Shown: positions 1-8,542 of the stretch, piece after piece
How the letters are laid out: the number at the start of each line of letters is the position of its first letter
Position numbering within the stretch: the first letter of the stretch is position 1
Source of the DNA: Deltaproteobacteria bacterium
Lineage (GTDB): Bacteria > Myxococcota_A > Polyangia > Haliangiales > J016
Assembly (NCBI GenBank): GCA_003696105.1
Contig: RFGE01000297.1
Coordinates: 1 to 38,172, forward strand
Length of the DNA stretch: 38,172 nucleotides
Direction: 5' to 3'
Made by a program: the position numbers and the translations under genes
The notes under the pieces: generated by a model
What the model was told of the DNA's origin: nothing
Databases searched by the model: none
The model's input: the letters and a program-made list of their open reading frames with translations, nothing else

Positions 1-80
1 CGCGTACCGCGCGCCGTTTGTACCCCGGCGATGCCCGCTCGGGCAAGCGGCCGAGCCCCGCGGTGCGCGATACTGCGGCC

Positions 81-1217
81 ATGCTCGGGAAGGCTCCCGG
101 CGCGGTGCCGTGCGCGCACTGCGCCACCGCGCTCGCACGCGCGGATTGTCCGGTGTGCCGCCGCGCCGTATGCGATCGCTGCGCGCACGACTGGGCGACC
201 TGCTCGCTGCCGCACGGCGTCGAGCTGCGGCTCGGGCTCGGCCGGCGGCTGCGCGCGATCGACGCCAGCGGCACGTTCGGCGTCGTGACGCGGTGGACGC
301 GGACCTACGCGTGGCTCGACCTGCGCGCCGCCCGCTGGCTTCGCGGCGCGACCGGCGTGCAGCGGCCGTTCGCCCCCGTGGGGGCCTGCTACCCGGCGCT
401 GCTGTCCGACGGGCGCATCGTATACCCGAGCTTCATCGCGTACGGCGACAGCTACCGCTACGACGGACTGCGCGTGTCGGCGCTCGCCGGCGGACCGCCG
501 CAGCCGCTGCCGTCGCACGCGCCGCCCAGATGGCTCGAGATCGACTGGACCGAGCGGTTCGTGTGGGGACCGTGCGAGGACGAGACGATCGACCTCGTCG
601 ACCTCGAGCGCGGCGACGGGTGGACGCTGCGCCCGGTCGACCGCACGGTCGTCCAGGCGGCCGCGGTCGACGGCGTCCGCCGCGTCCTCGCGACCGGCGT
701 GTACGGCGCCGTCCACCTGCACCGGCTCGGGAGCGATGGCGATCTCGAGCGCATCGACCGACTCGCGCTGCCCGACAGCGACGTCGCATGGCTCGGCCTG
801 TCGCCGCGCCGGCTCGCGGTGGTCGCCATCCGCGGCTCGCGGTCTCGATTGGTGGTGCACGCCCTGGGCGACGAGGGTATCCGCGGGCCGGTGTACGAGG
901 ATCCGCCGGCCCGGCGCCCCGGGACCTCGCCGATCGTGCGCGCCTACGGCGGCCGGCAGTCCATCGTCGCCGCGATGGACCCGACCGGGCGATTCGTCGC
1001 CGTGGTCGACCGCAAACGCCGCGACGTCCACGTCCACGGCGTCGACACCGGCACGGTCCAGCGCCTCGGCGAGCACACCGACCGCATTCACTTCGTGCGG
1101 TTCGCCGCCGGCGGTCGCCAGCTCGTGAGCGCCGACACGGACAACCGCGTGCTGATCCGGCCGCTCGCGGGCGACGCGTTCGTCGACGCCACCCGGCGCC
1201 TGCCGATCGCCGACTGA
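81..1217 (+). CDS. Zinc-finger plus WD40/propeller-like protein, function unknown
   Basis: The 378-residue protein opens with a Cys-rich segment (Cys 11, 14, 23, 26, 31, 34, 41, in CxxC pairs) that resembles a small zinc-binding finger. The rest is rich in short beta-strand segments of the kind found in WD40 or similar propellers. The clearest repeat is near the C-terminus, where a DPTGRFVAVVD stretch is followed by a GEHTDRIHFVRFAAGG stretch. No signal peptide or membrane segment is visible, so a cytoplasmic scaffold is the simplest reading. I chose the ATG at 81; a TTG at 18 is in frame and would add 21 residues of low-complexity sequence. It converges on the HupE-like gene with an 8-base gap. 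I do not recognise a specific family. Confidence 0.7.
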   Translation: MLGKAPGAVPCAHCATALARADCPVCRRAVCDRCAHDWATCSLPHGVELRLGLGRRLRAIDASGTFGVVTRWTRTYAWLDLRAARWLRGATGVQRPFAPVGACYPALLSDGRIVYPSFIAYGDSYRYDGLRVSALAGGPPQPLPSHAPPRWLEIDWTERFVWGPCEDETIDLVDLERGDGWTLRPVDRTVVQAAAVDGVRRVLATGVYGAVHLHRLGSDGDLERIDRLALPDSDVAWLGLSPRRLAVVAIRGSRSRLVVHALGDEGIRGPVYEDPPARRPGTSPIVRAYGGRQSIVAAMDPTGRFVAVVDRKRRDVHVHGVDTGTVQRLGEHTDRIHFVRFAAGGRQLVSADTDNRVLIRPLAGDAFVDATRRLPIAD

Positions 1218-1225
1218 CCGCGCGG

Positions 1226-2353
1226 TCACGCGGCGCGCGACGCGAACCAGTACACGCCGAGCGCCAGCGCGACGGCCGAGCCCACGCCGGCGACGGGCCA
1301 GCCGCGCCGGCGCGCCCACGCGAGCGCCGGATAGCTCGCGGCGATCAGCGCGAGCTGCCCGAGTTCGACCCCGCCGTTGAACGCGACGAGCGGCACGACG
1401 ACCCGATCGGGCGCCGGAAATGCCGCGGCGAAGCCGAAGCCGTGGACGAGACCGAACAGCGCCGCGATGGCGGCGCGGTAGCGAGCGGGCCGCGCCGCGC
1501 CGGCCACGAGCCCGAACCCACCGGCGACGACCAGCGCGATGCCCGCGAGCGCGAGCCGCGGCACGTGGGTCGGGCCGGCGACCGCCACCGTGGCGATCGC
1601 CGCGACGGTCGCGCCGGGCAGCCACGGATCGCGCCGGCCGCCGTCGAGCCACAGGTTCTCGACGGCCACGACGGCGATCGACAGGCCGATGAGCGCCTCG
1701 ATCGCGGCGGCCGGAGGCGCGACCGCCCCCGTCGCGGCGAGCGCGAGGGTGGCGCTGTGACCGAGCGTGAACCCGGTGGCGGCGACCGCGACGTCGCGCG
1801 CCGACGCGGCCGCGACCACCAGCGCGAACAAGAACACGAGGTGGTCGAACCCGGACAGGATGTGGTGGACGCCGAGGGCGACGTAGCGGGCCGGCCGCGC
1901 GACGGAACGCGCTCCGGCCCGCCGGTCGGCGAGCGCGACCGTGCGGTGGGTGTCGGTCACGAGGTGCTCCTCGCCGCCGGCGGACGCGAAGTGGACGTGG
2001 CCGGCGATCAGATCGAACAACAGGTCGACGCGGGCTTCGCGCGGCCGCGACGCGCACGCGACGCGCCACTCGAACGACCGCCAGCCGACGTCGGCGCGCA
2101 GCTCGACGAACGACTCCGGCACGGGCGCGCAGCCGTCCACCGCGACCGCGGCGGGCACGTAGCGGTCCGGCGACAGTCCGGCCGCGGCGATCGCGGTGGC
2201 GTCGACCGCGCGCACGCGCACGCGGATCGCGGCGCCGTCCGCGTCGACGTCGATGCGCGAGTAGGACACCGACCGGCCGTGTGCGCGCGCATCCCGCGGC
2301 GCCGCGATCGCGGCCGCGGCGCACAGCGCGAGCGCGTGCCCCCTCGCCGTCAC
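1226..2353 (-). CDS. HupE/UreJ-like membrane protein
   Basis: This is a 375-residue protein with an N-terminal signal peptide, an extracytoplasmic beta-rich domain of about 150 residues, and a C-terminal multi-helix membrane domain. The membrane domain carries His-rich signatures of the HupE/UreJ type 2 family: HHILSGFDHLVFLFAL, GFTLGHSATLAL, FGLVHGFGFA and VAFNGGVELGQL. Family members are proposed metal (nickel or cobalt) permeases or accessory proteins, but for this two-domain form the substrate is not established. It starts at a GTG whose bases overlap the upstream isomerase stop (GTGA), so translation is probably coupled. It is the last gene of the three-gene minus-strand operon and no hydrogenase or urease gene is nearby. 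The family call is firm; the role is not. Confidence 0.85.
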   Translation of the reverse strand: MTARGHALALCAAAAIAAPRDARAHGRSVSYSRIDVDADGAAIRVRVRAVDATAIAAAGLSPDRYVPAAVAVDGCAPVPESFVELRADVGWRSFEWRVACASRPREARVDLLFDLIAGHVHFASAGGEEHLVTDTHRTVALADRRAGARSVARPARYVALGVHHILSGFDHLVFLFALVVAAASARDVAVAATGFTLGHSATLALAATGAVAPPAAAIEALIGLSIAVVAVENLWLDGGRRDPWLPGATVAAIATVAVAGPTHVPRLALAGIALVVAGGFGLVAGAARPARYRAAIAALFGLVHGFGFAAAFPAPDRVVVPLVAFNGGVELGQLALIAASYPALAWARRRGWPVAGVGSAVALALGVYWFASRAA

Positions 2354-3132
2354 GGCAGCTGCACCTGCACGCCGGCGCGCGCCCGCGCGCGGTCGAGAAA
2401 CGCGCGCAGCGCGCGCTCGCCGGCGCGGCGGCGGTACGCGGCGGCGACCTCGTCCGCGATGTCGGCGTACGGCGGGATGTCGCGCTCGCGCCGGTCCACG
2501 ACCGTGAGTTCGTGCCAGCCGAGCGCCGACCGCACCCGCGCCGTCGTCGCCCCGACCGGCGCGGCGGCCGCCGCGCGCGCCGCCGTCGGACCGAGCAGGT
2601 CGGCGAGCCGCGACAGCGGAATCGGTGCGTCCGGAACGGGGACCGGCGGCGGCGACGGCTGCGCGGCGTCGGCCGCGCGGAAGAACCGCTGGCGCACGTG
2701 GATGAGCGGCGGCCGCGCGAACTCGTCCCGGTGATCGGCGTAGAACGCGCGCAGGTCGGCCTCCGACGGGGGCGCGGCCTCGGCGCGGGCGGTGACCAGG
2801 TCGATCACCGCGGCGCCGAGGTCGGCGCGCACGCGCGGGTCGCGCTCCGCCAGGCCGAGTTCGAGGCCGCGCTGGACGAGCAGCTCCTCGTCGATCAGCC
2901 GGTCGAGCACCTTCCGCCGCACGCCGTCGTCGACGTCGCGGCGCGCGCCGGCGACCGCCGCCAGCGCGCGGTCGTAATCCGACCGCAAGATCGGCGTGCC
3001 GCCGACCACCGCGACCGCGCCGTCGGGCACACCGCCGCGCACCGGCGCACCCGCGAGGCCGGCGGCGGCGAGCGCGAGCCCCGCGACGACGCCCGCGACA
3101 CTCCACGCACGCGCCGCGCCGACGCGCGTCAC
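2350..3132 (-). CDS. Parvulin/SurA-like peptidyl-prolyl isomerase, exported
   Basis: The 260-residue protein has an N-terminal hydrophobic export signal and a SurA/PrsA-type N-terminal region (VAVVGGTPILRSDYDRAL, then a helical stretch around RRKVLDRLIDEELLVQRGLEL). A degenerate PPIC rotamase domain follows (LSRLADLLG through SALGWHELTVVDRRERDIPPY). Such proteins help fold extracytoplasmic proteins. The GTG start overlaps the stop of the DUF3604 gene by GTGA, and its own stop overlaps the HupE-like start the same way, so the three products are probably made together. A folding helper for one of its operon partners is a reasonable inference. The rotamase core is weakly conserved by eye, so it could be a chaperone without isomerase activity. 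Confidence 0.8.
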   Translation of the reverse strand: MTRVGAARAWSVAGVVAGLALAAAGLAGAPVRGGVPDGAVAVVGGTPILRSDYDRALAAVAGARRDVDDGVRRKVLDRLIDEELLVQRGLELGLAERDPRVRADLGAAVIDLVTARAEAAPPSEADLRAFYADHRDEFARPPLIHVRQRFFRAADAAQPSPPPVPVPDAPIPLSRLADLLGPTAARAAAAAPVGATTARVRSALGWHELTVVDRRERDIPPYADIADEVAAAYRRRAGERALRAFLDRARARAGVQVQLP

Positions 3133-5312
3133 CGCGGCCCTCCCGCCGGCGCGGCCGGCGCCGGCAAAGCCACGCGCCGCACCAGGATCGGCGACGACCA
3201 CGCCCGCTCCTCGTTGTCGGTCAGGCAGTCGTCGTCCGCCGGCGTGCGCCAGTCGCCGTAGCACGGCTCGCACCCGTCCGGGCCGCAGCGCAGGCCGCCC
3301 GCGTTGACCGCCGGCGTCGGCTCCTGGATCGCGCGCACGTAGTAGAACGTGTCCCCCGACGCGTCCGGATCGGCGAACTCGACCTCGCACACCGGCTCGC
3401 CCGCCGGGCACGGGATCACGCGCCACGGATCGTCGATCGCGCCGGCGACGTCCGCCTCGCTGGCGGCGGGCCGGATGCGGACCACCTCGATGCGCGTGAT
3501 GCGCCGGCGCTGGTCGGTCGGGTGGTAACACTCGCCCGCGCACACCCGCTCGATCCCCTCGGGGCCCAGCGCGTCGACCGCCCACCGCGGGCAGCCGGGC
3601 GCCTGCAGGTGGGCGCCGGCCGCGCGCACGCGAAACCGCGGCGCCTCCGCGAGCGCGACCTCGGCGCCCATCGGCTGCGCGCCGCCCGGCGCGTTGGTCA
3701 GGTCGAACCACAGCAGGATGCGGTCGCCGGACGTGCCGTAGACGCGGCGGTGGACGAGCGCGTCCCAGATCGCGGCGCGGTCGCGGCCGCGCGCGTGCAC
3801 CGCCGCGAGCCCGCCGGTCATGAAGAACGACGCCTGCCGCTCCAGTTCCACCAGGCGAAACGGCGGCAGCGCGAGCAGCTCGTCCGGGTCCCACGCCCGC
3901 GGCTCGGGCGCCGGCGCGGCCGGCTCGCCGAGCAGCCGATCGCGCCACGTGGCGCTCTGCGGGCCGGTCGCGTCGCCGAACCGGCGCCGCAACATCTCCT
4001 TGTAGCCGGTGCCCGGACGCGCGCTGTGGTTGTCGCTCGACGCGACGAAGCCGATCGCCCGGCCGCGCCGCGACACGATGTACTGCACCGACCCGCCCGG
4101 CCGGTAGTTAAACGCCGCGTTGAAGCAATCGGTGCACTGGCCACAGTTGCCCCACTCCTCGACCGTTGCACCGGGAACCGTCAGGTGCCCGGCCGTCCCG
4201 GCGGCGACGTAGGCCGCGCGCGCCGCCCGCACGCGCCGATCGCACTCGGCCGGGTCCGCGTCGCCGCAGCGCGCGCGAATGATCTCGCCGGCGCGCCAGC
4301 AACACGGCTCGTACTCGGCCGTCGGCTGCGGACACGCGTCGCCGTCCGGGCCGACGGTCACCGCGCGCCACGGCCGGTAGACCTCGGAGTTGCCGTGGCC
4401 GCTGTAAATTTCGATCAGCGGCTCGGCAAGCCCCAGGCCTTTGTCGTACGTGTAGCCCGGCGGCGTATAGAAGCCCCAGGTCGTGCCGTGCGGGATCACG
4501 ATCGACTCGAGACCCCATTGCGCGAGCTTCTCGAACAACTCGGCCGGCGTCGCGGCGACCTCGCGGCAGTCGGCCGGCAGCGCGCGGGTGTCGACTCCCG
4601 CCGGGCACAGCGGCGCCGCGCGCAGCTCGCGTTGGTAGAGCGCGAAGTCGAGATACCGCTGTCGCCGTGCGAAATCCTGTAACGGGATGAGCAGCTGGCG
4701 CCACAGCGGGACCGGGTCGCGCCGCAGCGCGCCGGACACGAGCCCGACGGCCGCGATCGGACGCGCGGGCAGGTCCGCGTCGGACAGTCCGCGGAAGATC
4801 ACGTTCTTGTGTCCGTAGTGGTCCGCGCGCGTGGCGCCGACCTGGGACCACTCGAACCCCATGAACGCGACGAGATCCGGCGTGGCCGGATCGCCGGCCA
4901 CCGCGTTGCACGCGCGAATCGCGTCGATCGACTCGCGCCAGTGGCGCGGTGTGAGCGCCTCGGCGTGGTCGGTGAGCGCGAAGAAGTCCAGCTGCGAGCA
5001 GTAGCGCGCGAAGTCGCACGCATCGGCCGGCGGATGCGCGCCCTCGCCGCCCATCGCGGGGAGGCTGCGCATGAACGCGTCGGCCGAGAACGTGGTGTGG
5101 ACGTGCAGGTCGCCGAACAAGATCTGGTCCGGTGCGCCGCCGCCGGCGGCCGCCGACCGCGCCGCCGCCGCCGCGATCGCCTGCGCCGGCCTCGGCGTCG
5201 GGTGGACGCGCCCGGGCCCTTCGTGGCGGCCGCCGCCGTAGACGATCCAACCGGCCGCGGCGACCGCACCGAGCGCGACCGCGCCGCCCCAAATCGTGCG
5301 CTTGCGTGCCAC
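3129..5312 (-). CDS. DUF3604 family protein (PHP-like metallohydrolase fold), membrane-anchored
   Basis: The 727-residue protein has an N-terminal membrane anchor at about residues 7-26, then a DUF3604 domain. The domain shows FGDLHVHTTFS (residues 66-76), LTDHAE (113-118), EIYSGHGNSEVY and SSDNHSARPGTGYKE. The clustered His and Asp residues match a PHP-type di- or trimetal site, but the substrate of DUF3604 proteins is unknown. Many Cys pairs in the C-terminal half (for example CPQP..CCW, CGQCTDC, CGPDGCEPC) suggest an oxidising extracytoplasmic location. The GTG at 5312 was chosen because an AGGAGG sits five bases upstream and the anchor follows at once. It leads the operon with the isomerase and HupE-like genes, a trio I recall seeing together in other bacteria. 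Confidence 0.87.
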   Translation of the reverse strand: MARKRTIWGGAVALGAVAAAGWIVYGGGRHEGPGRVHPTPRPAQAIAAAAARSAAAGGGAPDQILFGDLHVHTTFSADAFMRSLPAMGGEGAHPPADACDFARYCSQLDFFALTDHAEALTPRHWRESIDAIRACNAVAGDPATPDLVAFMGFEWSQVGATRADHYGHKNVIFRGLSDADLPARPIAAVGLVSGALRRDPVPLWRQLLIPLQDFARRQRYLDFALYQRELRAAPLCPAGVDTRALPADCREVAATPAELFEKLAQWGLESIVIPHGTTWGFYTPPGYTYDKGLGLAEPLIEIYSGHGNSEVYRPWRAVTVGPDGDACPQPTAEYEPCCWRAGEIIRARCGDADPAECDRRVRAARAAYVAAGTAGHLTVPGATVEEWGNCGQCTDCFNAAFNYRPGGSVQYIVSRRGRAIGFVASSDNHSARPGTGYKEMLRRRFGDATGPQSATWRDRLLGEPAAPAPEPRAWDPDELLALPPFRLVELERQASFFMTGGLAAVHARGRDRAAIWDALVHRRVYGTSGDRILLWFDLTNAPGGAQPMGAEVALAEAPRFRVRAAGAHLQAPGCPRWAVDALGPEGIERVCAGECYHPTDQRRRITRIEVVRIRPAASEADVAGAIDDPWRVIPCPAGEPVCEVEFADPDASGDTFYYVRAIQEPTPAVNAGGLRCGPDGCEPCYGDWRTPADDDCLTDNEERAWSSPILVRRVALPAPAAPAGGPR

Positions 5313-5333
5313 CGATGCCTCCTGTCGGGGCGG

Positions 5334-5339
5334 ATGATA
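5334..5339 (-). promoter_or_regulatory. Candidate -10 element of the DUF3604 operon
   Basis: On the minus strand a TATCAT hexamer lies 21 bases before the GTG at 5312, leaving room for a short 5' leader that contains the AGGAGG ribosome site. No convincing -35 box is seen at the usual distance. The gap to the divergent plus-strand gene is only 90 bases, so both promoters must lie here. Confidence 0.35.
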
Positions 5340-5390
5340 GCCGCTGCGGGCCCGGCGACGCGAATCCGCCAGCGCCGCGGCGATTCGTCG

Positions 5391-5396
5391 TATGCT
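5391..5396 (+). promoter_or_regulatory. Candidate -10 element for a leaderless start at 5403
   Basis: TATGCT ends six bases before the ATG at 5403, and no Shine-Dalgarno sequence lies between them. A transcript starting about seven bases after the hexamer would begin at or next to the start codon. No clear -35 box is present. Confidence 0.35.
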
Positions 5397-5402
5397 CCGG
5401 AC

Positions 5403-6827
5403 ATGCGCACGACGGGGTGGACGGTGGCAGCGGCGGCGATCGCCGCGGGGTCCGTTGCGAGTACATCCGGCCTGGCCCGCGCCGAGCCGGCGGGGATCGA
5501 ACGCAGGCTGTATCCGGATCGCGTCGACGCCAGTTCGTTTTTGCAAAACGACTGGAACCGGTTCCAAGAAAACTATCACCCGAACTACGTCGCCGACGAC
5601 GACCCGAAGACCGCGTGGACCGAGGGGGCGAAGGGATCCGGCGCCGGCCAATGGTTGCGGCTGCACGTGACCGAACTCGACGGCGCCACGCGCGTGCGCC
5701 TTCGCGTGCGCAACGGCTACCACAAGTCGCGACGACTGTTTCGTCGCAACGCGCGCGCGCGGCGCGTGACGGTCACCCTGCGCCCGTCGGGGGCCACGCG
5801 CACGGTCGAGTTGGCCGACGACATGAGCTGGCAGGAGATCGTCGCGACCCAGCCGGCCGGCAAGCTGTCCGCGATCGAGCTGCGGTTCGACTCCGTGTAC
5901 GAGGGCAGCCACTACGAGGACCTGTGCGTGTCGGACGTCCAGGTGTTCGTCACCGCGACGACGCCGGACAACCCGGCGTTCGAGAAGTCCAAGCGCGACC
6001 GACTGCTGGCGTGGAAGCGCCAGCGCCTCGCGGCGGCGCGCCTGTTCCGCAAGGCCGCGCGCACCGGCCTGCCGCTGGCCGCACAATACCGCGAGGGCAA
6101 GCACGCCCGCCTGCCGCGGCCGGACGCGCACGACTGCGAAGTGACCGCGACGCTGTGCCGGGTGCGCGCGGCGCTCGGGTTGTGGAGCCGGCTGCCGGTG
6201 TGGCGCGACCAGCCGGCGGCGGTCGCGATCGGCCGCGCGGCCGCGGGCGATTGGACGGCGTGGCGTCCCGTGCGGGTGACCGCGATCGACAAGCGGCCCA
6301 TCCCGCAACTGGACGCGCTGATGCTGGCGGACCACACCGGGTATTACGCCTACGATGGACGGGAATTCGAGATGCCCCTGGGCGCGCAGCTCGGGTTTCT
6401 GCGCGCCGACCACCTCAAGCGCGTGACGGTCGACAAGGCCGCCGAGCTGCCGCCGCTGGCCTACATCGGCCCCGACGTTCCGCCCGCGTGCCGCCGGCCT
6501 CGCCGCCCCGCGACGCGGTACTGGCTGCCGCCCGCGCCCGCCGGCGCGGAGGGCGGCGCCGACGGCTCCCCGGCGGCCGACCGGCTCACGACCCTGCTGG
6601 TCGCGTCGTGCGGCATGGTCGAGATGCGCGAGGGGATGGAGCCGCTGAGGCACTGGCAGCTGCTCGTGTACGACGACGCGGGTCGACTCGCCGCGCTCGC
6701 CACGGAGCACTGCGCCGAAATGATCCGGTGGGACGAGGGTGCATCCGGCCCGGTGATCGCCGGCGCCGTGCGCGCGTGCGACATGGGCGACGAGATCGAG
6801 ACCGTCAGCTACGAACGCGTCCCATGA
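5403..6827 (+). CDS. Secreted NADase-type glycan-binding domain protein
   Basis: The 474-residue protein has a signal peptide of about 27 residues and then a discoidin-like NADase-type glycan-binding domain. Its typical motifs are ASSFLQNDWNRFQENYHPNY, DDDPKTAWTEG, VRLRVRNGYHKS and SAIELRFDSVYEGSHYEDLCVSDVQV. In other proteins this domain recognises surface glycans and often accompanies toxin or hydrolase domains. The remaining roughly 300 residues have no family I recognise; they contain several Cys residues and no NADase catalytic domain that I can see. The stop overlaps the next start (ATGA), so it is translated together with the pentaheme cytochrome. A role at the cell surface is inferred from the signal peptide and the domain. 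Confidence 0.8.
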   Translation: MRTTGWTVAAAAIAAGSVASTSGLARAEPAGIERRLYPDRVDASSFLQNDWNRFQENYHPNYVADDDPKTAWTEGAKGSGAGQWLRLHVTELDGATRVRLRVRNGYHKSRRLFRRNARARRVTVTLRPSGATRTVELADDMSWQEIVATQPAGKLSAIELRFDSVYEGSHYEDLCVSDVQVFVTATTPDNPAFEKSKRDRLLAWKRQRLAAARLFRKAARTGLPLAAQYREGKHARLPRPDAHDCEVTATLCRVRAALGLWSRLPVWRDQPAAVAIGRAAAGDWTAWRPVRVTAIDKRPIPQLDALMLADHTGYYAYDGREFEMPLGAQLGFLRADHLKRVTVDKAAELPPLAYIGPDVPPACRRPRRPATRYWLPPAPAGAEGGADGSPAADRLTTLLVASCGMVEMREGMEPLRHWQLLVYDDAGRLAALATEHCAEMIRWDEGASGPVIAGAVRACDMGDEIETVSYERVP

Positions 6828-7846
6828 TCGCGCGCGCCGCCCTCGCCGGCGCCGCGGCCCTCGCGGGCCTGTTCTCCTCGGGCGCCCGCTCGATCGACAC
6901 CGGCGATACGCCGCCCGCGATGCTGCGCGCCGAGACGTGCGCCCCGTGCCACGAACGCCAGTACGCGCAATGGAAGCGCAGCCGGCACGCGGCGGCGTGG
7001 ACCAACGGGCTGTTTCAGCACGACTACCGGCAGTCGCGCCGCGCGTGGTGCCGCAACTGCCACATTCCGCTGGCCGCCCAGCAGCGCGCATGGGCGGCCG
7101 GCGACGCGACGCTCGCCGAGCAAGGAGTCAACTGCGCGGCGTGCCACGTCCGCGACGGCCGCATCGTCGCGCGCGCGCGCGGGGCCGGCTCGCCGCACGA
7201 CACCGCGGTCGATGCGGCGTTCGGCACGGCGGAGTTTTGCGCCGGCTGCCACCAGTTTGCGTTCCCGCGGTTCGACGGCGGCGCGTTCGCCGGCTACACG
7301 AGCGAGCCGATGCAGGACACGGTGGCGCAATTTCGCCGCAACCCGCGCCGGCCCGCGAGTTGTCTCGCGTGTCACGGGGGCGGCCACCGGTTTCCGGGGG
7401 CCCACGACCCGGCGATGCTCCGCCGCGCGCTCGCGTTCTACGTGTGCCGCGACGGCGCTGCCGTGCGCGCGACGGTGACCAACGCCGGCGCGGGACACAA
7501 CGTCCCCACCGGCGACGTCCACCGCCACGTCGTCGTCCGCGCGTGGTACTCGACCGCCCCCGAGCGGCTGCGCGATGCGTTCTTCGGCCGCCGGTTCGCC
7601 CTCGCCGGCGACGGGACGAAGAAGACCATCTGGGACTCGACGATCCCGCCCGGCGCGACGCGACGCTGGCGCATCGATCCGGCGGCGCTCGGACCGCCGG
7701 CGACCGCCCGCGAGCCACTCAACGTCGAGCTGCGCTACGTGTACGCGAACCGCGAGGACATCGCGGACGAGGTCGGCGAACCGGTCGTGTTCCCGATCGC
7801 GCGCGTCCGCTCGCGACCGGAGGATCTGCCGCCGTGCGCGCGCTGA
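6824..7846 (+). CDS. Pentaheme c-type cytochrome, periplasmic
   Basis: The 340-residue protein has an export signal and five CxxCH heme c attachment motifs at about residues 39-43, 76-80, 104-108, 139-143 and 180-184. All five lie in the first half. The C-terminal half is heme-free; it contains the phrase NAGAGHNVPTGDVHRHVVV, seen in other multiheme cytochromes of this kind, and is probably a beta-rich domain. It should carry electrons in the periplasm or at the outer membrane; the partner is unknown. Its ATG overlaps the upstream stop and its end overlaps the next gene by 13 bases, so it is the middle gene of a coupled trio. Neither NapC/NirT nor nitrite reductase (NrfA) signatures are seen. 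Confidence 0.88.
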   Translation: MIARAALAGAAALAGLFSSGARSIDTGDTPPAMLRAETCAPCHERQYAQWKRSRHAAAWTNGLFQHDYRQSRRAWCRNCHIPLAAQQRAWAAGDATLAEQGVNCAACHVRDGRIVARARGAGSPHDTAVDAAFGTAEFCAGCHQFAFPRFDGGAFAGYTSEPMQDTVAQFRRNPRRPASCLACHGGGHRFPGAHDPAMLRRALAFYVCRDGAAVRATVTNAGAGHNVPTGDVHRHVVVRAWYSTAPERLRDAFFGRRFALAGDGTKKTIWDSTIPPGATRRWRIDPAALGPPATAREPLNVELRYVYANREDIADEVGEPVVFPIARVRSRPEDLPPCAR

Positions 7847-8520
7847 CCGGCCCGACCGCGCTGCTCGTCGCCCTCGCGGTCGCCGGCGACGCGGCGGCCG
7901 ACGACGACGCGGCCGGCCTGGCGGCCCGACTCGCCGCCGCCGGGCTGGTCGACGTGCGCACCCTCGCGCCGGCCATTCAGGTGGAACTCAAGTACTCGAC
8001 GGCCGACAACTTTCTCGGCGCGGACGTCTACGGCGACCTCGACGCCTGCTACCTCAACCCGGACGCCGCGCGCATGCTCGCGCGCGCCGCCGACTTGCTG
8101 GCGGAGCGCGCGCCGAACCTGCGCCTGCACGTGTACGACTGCGTGCGGCCGGTCGCGGTGCAAAAGAAGATGTGGGCGCTGGTCAAGGGCACACCGAAAC
8201 GCGCCTATGTCGCCAACCCGTACCGCAAGGTCAAGGGCATGCACAACTACGGTTGTGCGGTCGACCTGACGCTCGCGGACGAGTCCGGCGCGCCGGTCGA
8301 CATGGGCACGCCGTTCGATCACTTCGGCCCCGAGGCAGAGCCGCGCCGCGAGCTGCGGCTGCTCGCCGCGGGCCGGCTCTCCGCGGCGCAGGTGTCGAGC
8401 CGACTGCAGCTGCGCCGCGTCATGGTGGACGCGGGGTTCTTGCCGCTCGACAACGAGTGGTGGCACTTCGACTGCGCGACCGGCCGCGACGCGCGCGCGC
8501 GTTACCGCATCGTGCCGTGA
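7834..8520 (+). CDS. VanX-like D-alanyl-D-alanine dipeptidase (M15 family)
   Basis: The 228-residue protein has a short N-terminal hydrophobic signal and a peptidase M15D domain. The zinc site is visible as GMHNYGCAVD (His137, Asp144) and NEWWHFD (catalytic Glu208, His211). YDCVRP (Arg105) matches the transition-state-stabilising arginine region. Family members hydrolyse D-Ala-D-Ala, either for vancomycin resistance or, more often, for peptidoglycan turnover and recycling. The signal sequence favours a periplasmic turnover role rather than cytoplasmic VanX resistance, and no vanH or vanA partner is present. The GTG at 7834 was chosen because GGAGGA lies just upstream and the signal follows. 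It overlaps the cytochrome gene by 13 bases and converges on the WS/DGAT gene with a 22-base gap. Confidence 0.87.
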   Translation: MRALTGPTALLVALAVAGDAAADDDAAGLAARLAAAGLVDVRTLAPAIQVELKYSTADNFLGADVYGDLDACYLNPDAARMLARAADLLAERAPNLRLHVYDCVRPVAVQKKMWALVKGTPKRAYVANPYRKVKGMHNYGCAVDLTLADESGAPVDMGTPFDHFGPEAEPRRELRLLAAGRLSAAQVSSRLQLRRVMVDAGFLPLDNEWWHFDCATGRDARARYRIVP

Positions 8521-8542
8521 TCGCCGCGGCCGCGCGCCCGGC

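Noticed and set aside
110-2734. 874-codon plus-strand frame
   Set aside because: Arg-rich shadow of the finger/propeller gene and of the antisense HupE and isomerase genes; no domain is visible.
3129-7091. Very long minus-strand frame reaching beyond the DUF3604 start
   Set aside because: The extension is Arg/Gly-rich shadow of the plus-strand genes at 5403-7846; the ribosome site and membrane anchor place the start at 5312.
7834-8520. Vancomycin resistance vanX
   Set aside because: No vanH or vanA neighbour and a signal sequence is present; periplasmic peptidoglycan turnover fits better.
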